A DNA stretch of 26,487 nucleotides, taken from Myxococcales bacterium (lineage in GTDB: Bacteria; Myxococcota; Polyangia; Polyangiales; Polyangiaceae). The stretch covers positions 3,397-29,883 of the forward strand of contig PLXW01000168.1 in the NCBI GenBank assembly GCA_003151595.1, read 5' to 3'. Positions 15,721 to 23,164 of this stretch are shown piece after piece (the stretch's first letter is position 1; each line of letters opens with the position of its first letter). Under the pieces are notes generated by a model, which saw only the letters and a program-made list of their open reading frames with translations, had not been told where the DNA came from and ran no database searches. The translations under genes were made by a program, and so were the position numbers.

Positions 15721-17586
15721 ATGAATCGGCCCGTTTGCGCCTTGGGGATCGCCGCGACGATGCTCGTCGCCTGTCGATCACCGACGCAGATCTCGGTGAC
15801 CGTGCAGACGAAGGACGTCGCGTGCAGCGCGGTCACCACGACGTCGTTCACGTCGGGTGAGCTCGTCGTGGTCGAAGATGCGCCGCCCACGACGGAGAGC
15901 ACCACGTGCAGCGGTGACGGTCATCTCGGGACACTCGTGCTCGTGCCGAGCGAGGACGACAATGCCGAGGTCGGCTTCAAGGTCGTCACCGCGCTGAACG
16001 GCGAGAGCGTCGAGACCTGCGCCAAGAACGGCGCGGGCAACGCGAACTGCATCGTCGCGCGGCGCGCGATCCGTTACCTGCCGCACACGCCGCTCAACGT
16101 GATCGTCGACATGACTCTCGCGTGCGAAGGGGTCGTCTGCGATCCCCATTCGACGTGCGTGAACGCGTTCTGCAAGAACGCGACGATCTCCGATCCGTCG
16201 GCGTGCGAAGGGAGCGGGTGCGACTCGTCGGTGCTGGCGCCCGCGCCGGACGCCGGGATCGATGCGACCGTCCCCGACGCGACGGTCGACGCGGCGGTGG
16301 CTGACGCGACGACCGACGCGACGCTCCCGTCCGAAGCAGGCGATGCCTCGAGTGAAGATGCTGCGCTCCCGGACTCTTCCGAACCGATCGAAGCGGCGAC
16401 GTTCGACGCCATGGTCGTGGGCTGCGATCTCGGCGGGCTGCAGCAGGGCGCGCCGTACCCGATGGAGGCGTACTGCCCGAACGGGCGCAGTCGCAGTCCG
16501 CTCGTGGGGCCGGCGAAGACGCCGACGCCGGTTCAAAAGTGGTCCGTCGATCTGAACGGCTACGGTTACGCCTCTCCGTCGATCAGCGCCGACGGTACGA
16601 TCTACGTCGCCTCGGTGGGCCTCCCATCCAATCTAGACAGCGGTAACGGCTACTCCGGCGGCGCCGTCCAAGCGCTTCATCCCGACGGCGGCCCGTACTG
16701 GACGTACGCGCCCGACGCCGGCGCTTCGTTCGATCAGGTTCCGGTGATCGCGGCCGACTCCACGCTCCGCTTCTGGGACCTGGCCGGTCCCGACTACACG
16801 GTGCTCGCGCTCGACGGGAGCGTGAGAACGCTCGTCAGAGAGTCGGCCGGGGCGCGCGGCGGGGTCACGATCGTCAGCGGCGGCACGATGTACTTGCCGA
16901 ACGGCAACGGGGATTTCCTCGCCCTCGACAACGACGGCGGCGTGCTGTGGAGCGTGCCGGGCATCACCGACGATTTCTGTTTTCCATCCGTGGGCGCGAA
17001 CGGCGTCATCTTCTCGGAAGACGATCGCAGCAAGGCCAACGCCTTCCTCCCCGACGGCAGCGTGCTGTGGCCGAGCACGATCGATTCGGGCGCGAACGAG
17101 GCGGGAGCGGCGCTCTACCTCAGTCCCGTCGTCGTCGCGCCGGACGGAACGCTACGCCTCTACGACGGCAACGGGTTCCTGTGGTCGCTCGATCCACAGA
17201 CCGGCCAGGGGATCTGGGACAAACCGTTCGCGAACGCGGGGGACATCGGCGGGCTCGCCGTGTCCGACGACGGCACGACGTACCTCGGGACGCGAGAGGG
17301 GCTCTTCGCGATCGAACCGACGGCGGGAGGGACGGTGCACACCGCGCTCGGCAGCTTCGGCGCGCCGGTCATCGACGCGAACGGCGACGTCTATGCATTC
17401 TGCAACAACACGGACGTTTGCTCGTTCGACTCCGCGCTCGTGCTGCGATGGGACGTCCCGCTCCTGAGCCCCCTCGGCTACGACCCCGGCGCCAAGCCGG
17501 TGATCGGACCGGGCGGGATGCTCTACATCATCACGACCAACGTCCACGTGGCCGGCAAGCTCCACGCGATCGGGGCCGGGCCGTAA
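15721..17586 (+). CDS. Beta-propeller (PQQ-like) lipoprotein with Asp/Ala-rich linker
   Basis: A 621-residue exported lipoprotein. The signal peptide ends at lipobox LVAC with Cys18. Residues ~20-125 form a beta-rich domain (ISVTVQTKDVACSAV). Residues ~132-152 hold a small Cys cluster, LACEGVVCDPHSTCVNAFC, like the EGF-type or 'Cys-x-HSTC' segments in myxobacterial surface proteins. Residues ~175-228 are a linker of DATVDAAVADATTDA-type units. The remainder (~274-621) has PQQ/BamB-like propeller repeats such as YASPSISADGTIYVAS, VLALDGS, LALDNDGGVLWSV, PVVVAPDGTLRLYD and LAVSDDGTTYLGTREGLFAI. Its stop overlaps the kinase start (TAATG), so the two are probably made together. It may be a surface ligand-binding partner of the kinase; this is inference. 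Confidence 0.88.
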   Translation: MNRPVCALGIAATMLVACRSPTQISVTVQTKDVACSAVTTTSFTSGELVVVEDAPPTTESTTCSGDGHLGTLVLVPSEDDNAEVGFKVVTALNGESVETCAKNGAGNANCIVARRAIRYLPHTPLNVIVDMTLACEGVVCDPHSTCVNAFCKNATISDPSACEGSGCDSSVLAPAPDAGIDATVPDATVDAAVADATTDATLPSEAGDASSEDAALPDSSEPIEAATFDAMVVGCDLGGLQQGAPYPMEAYCPNGRSRSPLVGPAKTPTPVQKWSVDLNGYGYASPSISADGTIYVASVGLPSNLDSGNGYSGGAVQALHPDGGPYWTYAPDAGASFDQVPVIAADSTLRFWDLAGPDYTVLALDGSVRTLVRESAGARGGVTIVSGGTMYLPNGNGDFLALDNDGGVLWSVPGITDDFCFPSVGANGVIFSEDDRSKANAFLPDGSVLWPSTIDSGANEAGAALYLSPVVVAPDGTLRLYDGNGFLWSLDPQTGQGIWDKPFANAGDIGGLAVSDDGTTYLGTREGLFAIEPTAGGTVHTALGSFGAPVIDANGDVYAFCNNTDVCSFDSALVLRWDVPLLSPLGYDPGAKPVIGPGGMLYIITTNVHVAGKLHAIGAGP

Positions 17587-18962
17587 TGGGCTCGATGTTC
17601 CCCAAGAACGAGCCGCCGGCGGCGCTGCGCGGGTTCGAGATCCTGGAGCGGCTCGGCGCGGGCGGAGCAGGCGAAGTGTTCCTCGCGCGGAGTCGCGCGG
17701 GGAAGCTCGTGGCGATCAAGGTGCTCTCGAGCGCGAACGAGGCGCGCGACGAGGAGCTCGTGGCGACGCTCTCGCGCGAGGCGTCGCTGTGCGTGCGGCT
17801 CAATCATCCGGCGATCGTGCAGGTGCGCGCGTTCGTCGAAGAGGAGGGGTTCGCGGCGCTCGTCTTCGAATACGTCGAAGGGGTCGCGCTCGTGCGGCTG
17901 CTCCGCTTCTGCGCGCGGCATGGAGTGCGGTTGCCGGACGGCGCGGCCTGGTACGTCGTCGAGCGGGTGCTGGCGGCGCTGGCGTACGCGCACTCGCAGA
18001 AGGACGAAGCGCTGAGCCCCGCGCCGATCGTGCATCGCGACGTGTCGCCGTCGAACGTGCTCGTCGATTGGACCGGCGGCGTGAAGCTGGCCGACTTCGG
18101 GATGGCGAAGATGCTCGGCGTCTCGCCGGCGACGCGCCTCGGTCTCGTGAAGGGGACGCTGGGGTGCATGGCGCCCGAGCAAGCGCGCGGCGAGCCGGTG
18201 ACCGAGCGCGCCGACGTCTACGCCGCGGCGCTGCTCGCGTGGCGCCTCGCGACGGGGCGAACACCGTTCGCGAAGTACAAGGACGACGAGATCGAGCTCC
18301 TTCGCGCGATGCGCAATCCGCGCCTCCGCCCGCTCGCCGCGCTCCGTCCGGATCTCCCCGAGCCTGTGCTCAAGGGGGTCGCGCGCGCGCTGGAAGCCGA
18401 AGAGTCGAAGCGGACGATCGCGGCCGACGAGCTCCGCGCGATCGTGCGATCGAACATCGACGTCGACTCGGGGCACGTCGAGCTGGCCGAGCTGCTCGGC
18501 AAGTGGCGCGGGACGCTCGTGAAGAGCCTGGCGCGCGAGCGCGAAGACGGGAGCTCGAAGGATCGCGACGGCGAGGCGAACACCGGTCGCTACGAGGAAG
18601 CGGCGCTCACGTTCGACGACGAAGGGGTCCTCGACGGTCCCACGTTCGAGACGTACTCGCTGCCGAGCGACGCCGCGATCCTGGCGACGCTCCCGGTCGA
18701 TGGTCCCATCCTCGAGGTCGCCATGCCTGTCGCGTTTGGCGCGTCCGGCTCGAACGGAGCGAAGACGACGATCGACAGCGGGCCCCCTCCGCCTCCGCCG
18801 GCGACGGCCGATTCGTTCGCGCCGGAGACCGCGCGTCCGTTCTCGCCGCGCGCGATGGATACGCAGCCCCCCTCGCGACGCTCGAAGAACGGACGCGTCG
18901 CCGTTGCGGTCGCGCTCGTCCTCGCGATCGTGTGCGCGGTCGTCGCGTACGTCGCGAAGTGA
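17586..18962 (+). CDS. Eukaryotic-type Ser/Thr protein kinase, C-terminally membrane-anchored
   Basis: A 458-residue Hanks-type kinase with all main catalytic residues: Gly loop RLGAGGAGEVFLA (22-34), Lys45 in VAIKVL, Glu65 in the C helix, catalytic loop IVHRDVSPSNVLV (Asp152, Asn157), DFG at 170-172 (LADFGMAK) and APE at 196-198. It should therefore be active. Residues ~320-434 are an acidic and then Pro-rich linker (GPPPPPPATADS). A single helix, VAVAVALVLAIVCAVVAYVAK (about 438-458), ends the protein, so almost nothing lies outside the membrane. ATG 17586 was chosen because it overlaps the upstream TAA; the long open frame from 16947 is a shadow. The pairing with a beta-propeller lipoprotein and the nearby MoxR/vWA operon suggest signalling at the cell envelope, but the targets are unknown. 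Confidence 0.95.
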   Translation: MGSMFPKNEPPAALRGFEILERLGAGGAGEVFLARSRAGKLVAIKVLSSANEARDEELVATLSREASLCVRLNHPAIVQVRAFVEEEGFAALVFEYVEGVALVRLLRFCARHGVRLPDGAAWYVVERVLAALAYAHSQKDEALSPAPIVHRDVSPSNVLVDWTGGVKLADFGMAKMLGVSPATRLGLVKGTLGCMAPEQARGEPVTERADVYAAALLAWRLATGRTPFAKYKDDEIELLRAMRNPRLRPLAALRPDLPEPVLKGVARALEAEESKRTIAADELRAIVRSNIDVDSGHVELAELLGKWRGTLVKSLAREREDGSSKDRDGEANTGRYEEAALTFDDEGVLDGPTFETYSLPSDAAILATLPVDGPILEVAMPVAFGASGSNGAKTTIDSGPPPPPPATADSFAPETARPFSPRAMDTQPPSRRSKNGRVAVAVALVLAIVCAVVAYVAK

Positions 18963-19113
18963 ACGATAGCTTGGTGGAATGATCGCGTGACGCCGTGCGT
19001 AGGCGCATGAGGGCGCGGCGCCGAATATTGCTAAGCTTCACTGGAAGGCGCGCGGTTCACGGAACTTCCATGGGAGGTGGCGCGTCTCAATCGCGAATGG
19101 CGCGCGTGGATCG
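18963..19113. other. 151-base intergenic region upstream of the MoxR/vWA operon
   Basis: It should hold the promoter of the downstream five-gene unit. AT-richer bases around 19023-19036 (GAATATTGCTAAGC) are the best place for a -10 region, but no well-spaced -35 box was found. A small hairpin GTTC-ACG-GAAC is at 19055-19065. No gene was found in it. Confidence 0.4.
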
Positions 19114-21138
19114 ATGACGGAAGAGAAGACGCGAACGGAGGCGATTCGACGAGCCGCAGGGAAGGCGGAGCGACGGATGCGCACGCGCCGCGCGCTGGCG
19201 GCGTTCGTGTCGGCGCTGTGCGTCGCGCTGGTGCTGGCGTGCGTGGCGCTCGCGCTGCGGAAGACCGGTGTGGTGGCGGAAAGGTCGGCGCGTGGCGCGC
19301 TGGCGCTCCTCGCGTGCGTGCCGTTGGTCGCGGCGCTGGTGGCGTTCGCGCGCAAGCTCGACGTGCAGCCCGGGAGAGCGGGGGCTATCGCGCTCGATCG
19401 CTTCCATGGGCTGGCCGATCGCCTGTCGAGCGCGCTCTCGTTCGCGCGTGAAGGTGCGCCGACGCCGTTCATGCTCGCGGCGATCGACGACGCGAACGCT
19501 CGCGTGCCGTCGGTCGATCCGCGTCGCGCGGTTCCGATTCACGCGCCGCCGCACCTCGTCGCGGCGGGTGGCCTCGCGTGCGCGCTCCTGGCCATCGGCC
19601 TCTTCGAAGTGCGCCATCACGTCGCGGCCGTTCACGCGCAGACGATCGACGCGGTCGACGTCACCGCCGACGATCTCGACGCGATGCGCGAGTTCCTCGA
19701 TCAGATGAAGTCGCACGATCAGACCGACGAAGCGAAGGCGGCGACGCGCGAGTTCAATCAGCTCATCGAGGACCTCGCGGCGCGCAGGCTCGATCGCACC
19801 GAAGCGTTCCGCCGCATGCAGCAGCTCGAGGACAAGCTGCTCCAGGGGCGCGAGGCCGACGCCAAGGCGCTCGAAGAGGCCATGAAGAAGATCGGCGACG
19901 AGATGAAGGCCGCCGAGCTCACCAAGCCGGCGGGCGAAGCGCTCGGCGCGAAGAACCTGGCGGCGGCGGAGAAGCAGCTGCAAGAGCTGGCGAAGAAGCT
20001 CCGCGAACAGGGGAAATCGATCGACAGGTCGCAGCTCGACAAGATGCGCGAGGCGTTGAAGCGCGCGTCGTCGGGCCAGTCGAAGAAGCAAGAGCTCCTC
20101 GCGCAACGGCGCGAAGAGCTACGCCAGCAGCTCCTCGCCGATCGGAACAAGAAGAGCGACGCCGGCGCCGACGATCAGGAGAAGAGCCTCCTCCAGAAAC
20201 GCGAGCGCGAGCTGGAGCGACTCGATCGCGAGACGCAGCAGGCGGAGGCCACGGGGCGGCAGCTCGATCGCCTCGATCGCGAGCTGGCGAAGGCCGCCGA
20301 AGATCTGATGAAGGACCTTGGGCTCTCGGCGCAAGACCTCGAGAAGAGCGCCGAGGACATCAACCGGATGAAGCAAGACGAGATGACCCAGGAGGAGAAG
20401 GAGCAACTCCGACAGAAGCTCGAAGAGCTGCGCGAGATGATGCGGCAGCAAGGGCAAGGTGGTCAGGGGCAGATGCAGCGGCTCCGTCGCTTCCAGCAGC
20501 AGGCGCACGGGCAGGGGGGCGGATCGCAAGGCGGACAGCAGGGGCAAGGCGAAGAGGGCCAGGCTCAAGAAGGTCAGGGGCAAGGGGAGCAAGGCCAGGG
20601 TCAGCAAGGCCAGGGTCAGCAAGGGCAAGGGCAACAGAGCCAAGGTCAGCGCGGGCAGGGGCAGAAGAGCGGCGGCGGAGGCGAGACGTGGGTGCTGGGG
20701 CCGAACGGGCAGCGCATGTTGATGCTCTCGCAAGGGCGGAGCGGCGGCGGCGGGAACGGCGGCGGTGGCGATCAGCCGAGCGGCGGCAAGGCATGGGGCA
20801 CGGGGCACGACGGGCACGTCGAAGGGAAAGCGACGGCCGGCATGTCGTCGCAGCAAGACACGCAGGTCGCGGGGCAAGACACGGGGCAAGGGGCGAGTCG
20901 CAGCGAAGTGATCGAAGGGGCCGCGGAGCGCGGGTTCGCGTCGCGCGGGTACCAGAAGGTCTTCCGCGAGTACGAGACCGTCGCCGAAGAGGCGCTCGGC
21001 AAGGACGAGATCCCCGGCGGCTACCGCTTCTACGTGCGCCGCTACTTCGAGCTGATTCGCCCGCGCGACGGCAGCGAGCCTGCCCACGGCGCACCGACGA
21101 CGAACGCACCGCCGCCGAGCGCGCCGAGCAATCACTGA
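19114..21138 (+). CDS. DUF4175-like membrane protein with long coiled coil and Gln/Gly-rich segment
   Basis: A 674-residue protein that heads the MoxR/vWA operon. Predicted TM helices are at ~27-48, 61-79 and 148-166, with FHGLADRLSSALSF between TM2 and TM3, a pattern I associate with DUF4175-type proteins in such operons. Residues ~180-440 are highly charged and heptad-like (EKQLQELAKKLREQGKSIDRSQLDKMR...), a long coiled coil. Residues ~444-518 are a GQGQ/QQGQ-rich low-complexity stretch, then Gly/Ser-rich linkers. The last ~65 residues (RGYQKVFREYETVAEEALGKDEIPGGYRFYVRRYFELI) form a compact domain typical of the family's end. ATG 19114 has GGA six bases upstream. It probably acts as a membrane scaffold for the MoxR-vWA partners; no enzyme motif is seen. 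Confidence 0.85.
   Translation: MTEEKTRTEAIRRAAGKAERRMRTRRALAAFVSALCVALVLACVALALRKTGVVAERSARGALALLACVPLVAALVAFARKLDVQPGRAGAIALDRFHGLADRLSSALSFAREGAPTPFMLAAIDDANARVPSVDPRRAVPIHAPPHLVAAGGLACALLAIGLFEVRHHVAAVHAQTIDAVDVTADDLDAMREFLDQMKSHDQTDEAKAATREFNQLIEDLAARRLDRTEAFRRMQQLEDKLLQGREADAKALEEAMKKIGDEMKAAELTKPAGEALGAKNLAAAEKQLQELAKKLREQGKSIDRSQLDKMREALKRASSGQSKKQELLAQRREELRQQLLADRNKKSDAGADDQEKSLLQKRERELERLDRETQQAEATGRQLDRLDRELAKAAEDLMKDLGLSAQDLEKSAEDINRMKQDEMTQEEKEQLRQKLEELREMMRQQGQGGQGQMQRLRRFQQQAHGQGGGSQGGQQGQGEEGQAQEGQGQGEQGQGQQGQGQQGQGQQSQGQRGQGQKSGGGGETWVLGPNGQRMLMLSQGRSGGGGNGGGGDQPSGGKAWGTGHDGHVEGKATAGMSSQQDTQVAGQDTGQGASRSEVIEGAAERGFASRGYQKVFREYETVAEEALGKDEIPGGYRFYVRRYFELIRPRDGSEPAHGAPTTNAPPPSAPSNH
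20446..20670 (+). repeat. Coding low-complexity repeat (Gln/Gly-rich)
   Basis: Short imperfect repeats of CAG/CAA and GGN codons inside the DUF4175-like gene. Two perfect tandem copies of a 15-base unit, GGCCAGGGTCAGCAA, lie at 20593-20607 and 20608-20622, with degenerate copies around. Such units can change number by slippage in multiples of 15 bases without breaking the frame. Confidence 0.85.
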
Positions 21139-21154
21139 GCAGTCATGGATCGAC

Positions 21155-21160
21155 GAGGAG
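21155..21160 (+). promoter_or_regulatory. Ribosome binding site GAGGAG for moxR
   Basis: Lies 10 bases before ATG 21171 and fixes that start. The earlier ATG at 21145 is in another frame. Confidence 0.7.
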
Positions 21161-21170
21161 AGAAACGACG

Positions 21171-22220
21171 ATGACCGAACTGGACGCGGGCGCGGTGCGC
21201 GAGCAAGTCGCGGAGCTCAAACGGAACATCGAGACGCTGCGCGCCGAGATCGGCAAGGCGATCGTCGGTCACGCTGACGTCGTCGACGGCGTGCTCACGT
21301 GCATGCTCGCCGGAGGGCACGCGCTCCTCGAGGGCGTGCCCGGGCTCGGCAAGACGATGCTGGTGCGAACGCTCAGCGAGACGCTGTCGCTCACGTTCTC
21401 GCGCGTGCAGTTCACCCCCGACCTGATGCCGGCCGACATCCTGGGGACGACGGTCATCGACGAAGGGGCAGGGGGCCTCAAGAACTTCGAGTTCAGGCGC
21501 GGGCCGATCTTCGCGAACATCGTGCTGGCCGACGAGATCAACCGCGCCACGCCGAAGACGCAGAGCGCGCTGCTCGAGGCGATGCAGGAGCACCGCGTGT
21601 CGGTCGGCCGGCAGACGCACGTGCTCGAAGAGCCGTTCGTCGTGCTCGCGACGCAGAACCCGCTGGAGATGGAAGGGACGTATCCGCTTCCGGAAGCGCA
21701 GCTCGATCGCTTCTTCTTCAAGCTGCACGTTCCGTTTCCGAACCGCGAAGACCTGCACGCCATCCTCGATCGCACGACCGGCGCCGACGTGGAGCAGCCG
21801 GGGAAGGTGCTCGATCGCGATCGCATCCTGGCGATGCAGCGGCTCGTGCGGCAGGTCCCCGCCGCGCGGCACGTGCAGGACTACGCCATCCGCGTCATCC
21901 AGGCGACGCACCCCGACGGCCCCGACGCGCCGGAGATCACGCGGCGCTTCGTTCGCTTCGGCGCGTCTCCGCGCGGCGCACAAGCGGTGCTCCTGGCCTC
22001 GAAGATTCGCGCGCTTTTCGACGGGCGGTTCGCGGCGAGCATCGACGACGTGCGCGCCAGCGCGTACCCCGCGCTCCGGCATCGCGTGCTCCTCAACTTC
22101 GAGGGCGAGGCCGAGGGGATCAAGACCGACCAGGTGATCGAGGCGGTGCTCAAGGGGATCGCGGACACGAAGCCGGAGAAGAGCGAGACCAAGAAGGGGC
22201 AGGCCGTTGGGATGGCTTGA
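21171..22220 (+). CDS. MoxR-family AAA+ ATPase
   Basis: A 349-residue cytoplasmic AAA+ ATPase of the MoxR class, thought to act as a chaperone for vWA-domain partner proteins. Walker A is GVPGLGKT (55-62), Walker B is IVLADEINRA (Asp121, Glu122), sensor 1 is ATQNP (160-164), and the EAQLDRF segment holds the Arg180 expected near the nucleotide. MoxR hallmarks RVQFTPDLMPADILGT, TYPLPEAQLDRF and SPRGAQAVLLASKIRAL are all present. Length fits the family (~310-350). It starts 32 bases after the coiled-coil gene, and its 3' end overlaps the DUF58 start by 14 bases. It is expected to work with the DUF58 and vWA proteins that follow. Confidence 0.97.
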   Translation: MTELDAGAVREQVAELKRNIETLRAEIGKAIVGHADVVDGVLTCMLAGGHALLEGVPGLGKTMLVRTLSETLSLTFSRVQFTPDLMPADILGTTVIDEGAGGLKNFEFRRGPIFANIVLADEINRATPKTQSALLEAMQEHRVSVGRQTHVLEEPFVVLATQNPLEMEGTYPLPEAQLDRFFFKLHVPFPNREDLHAILDRTTGADVEQPGKVLDRDRILAMQRLVRQVPAARHVQDYAIRVIQATHPDGPDAPEITRRFVRFGASPRGAQAVLLASKIRALFDGRFAASIDDVRASAYPALRHRVLLNFEGEAEGIKTDQVIEAVLKGIADTKPEKSETKKGQAVGMA

Positions 22221-23157
22221 TTCCATTCGTAAGGGGTCGCTTCGTCCCTTCGCCACCAAAGCGAAGAAGAGCGACGCCGACGACGAGCTGTTCGACGACG
22301 AGTTCCAGCGAAAGCTCGACTACCTCGCCATCGTCAGCCGGCGCGTCTTCAGCGGGCGCATGCGCGCCGAGCGGCGGACGAAGAAGAGCGGGAGCGGCGT
22401 CGAGTTCGCCGATCACCGCGACTACCAGCCCGGCGACGACATCCGTTACCTCGACTGGAGCGTCTACCAGCGCTTCAATCGCTTGCTGCTGCGCCTCTTC
22501 GAGGAGGAAGAGGATCTCGCCATCTACTTCATCGTCGATGCCAGCACCTCGATGGGGTTCGGCGGCGGGCGCAAGCTCCGGTACGCGAAGCGCGTCTGCG
22601 CGGCCCTGGCGTACGTCGGGCTCGCGAACCTCGATCGCGTGAGCATCGTGTCGACGAGCGATCACATCCTGGAGCGCATGCCGCAGACGCGCGGCAAGGC
22701 GCGCATCTTCAAGGTGTTCCGGTTCTTGAAGGCGCTCGATGCGAGCGGCGTGACCGATCTCGAGGACGCGATGAAGGGGTTCGTCGCGCAGAACAAGCGA
22801 CGCGGCCTGGCCGTGCTCATCAGCGATCTCTACGACCCACGCGGCTTCGAGCGCGGGCTCAACGTGCTCCGGTACAACAAGTTCGATCCGTTCGTCGTGC
22901 ACGTGACCGACGCCACTGACGCCAAGCCGAAGCTCCACGGCGACGTCCTCCTCTACGACTGCGAGACGGGCGACGAGCGCGAGGTGACGGTCACCGCCAA
23001 GGTCCTCGATCAATACGCGCGCGCGCACGCCGAGTACCTCGCCGAGGTCGAGCGCTTCTGCGCGACGCATCAAGTGCCGTACATCGCCGCCGACGTGAAC
23101 GTGCCCGTCGACGAGCTCATTCTTCGCGTGTTCCGGCGCGGAGGGTTCCTGAGGTAG
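22207..23157 (+). CDS. DUF58 domain protein (vWA-like)
   Basis: A 316-residue protein of the DUF58 family, the usual partner of MoxR ATPases. The signature is EFADHRDYQPGDDIRYLDWSVYQR (66-89), followed by LAIYFIVDASTSMGFG with a MIDAS-like D111-x-S113-x-S115. LAVLISDLYDPRGF holds a later vWA metal-site Asp. The start is TTG 22207, inside moxR, giving MGWLDSIRKGSLRPF, with AAGGGG about 7 bases upstream; no ATG or GTG is available in this frame before the conserved region. The stop lies 7 bases before the next start. It probably binds a metal ion and a protein partner; the cellular output is not known from sequence. Confidence 0.93.
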   Translation: MGWLDSIRKGSLRPFATKAKKSDADDELFDDEFQRKLDYLAIVSRRVFSGRMRAERRTKKSGSGVEFADHRDYQPGDDIRYLDWSVYQRFNRLLLRLFEEEEDLAIYFIVDASTSMGFGGGRKLRYAKRVCAALAYVGLANLDRVSIVSTSDHILERMPQTRGKARIFKVFRFLKALDASGVTDLEDAMKGFVAQNKRRGLAVLISDLYDPRGFERGLNVLRYNKFDPFVVHVTDATDAKPKLHGDVLLYDCETGDEREVTVTAKVLDQYARAHAEYLAEVERFCATHQVPYIAADVNVPVDELILRVFRRGGFLR

Positions 23158-23164
23158 CCCGCCC

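Noticed and set aside
20593..20637. Short tandem repeats that might suggest a CRISPR array
   Set aside because: The 15-base units have no spacers and are in frame within a coding region for a Gln/Gly-rich protein segment.
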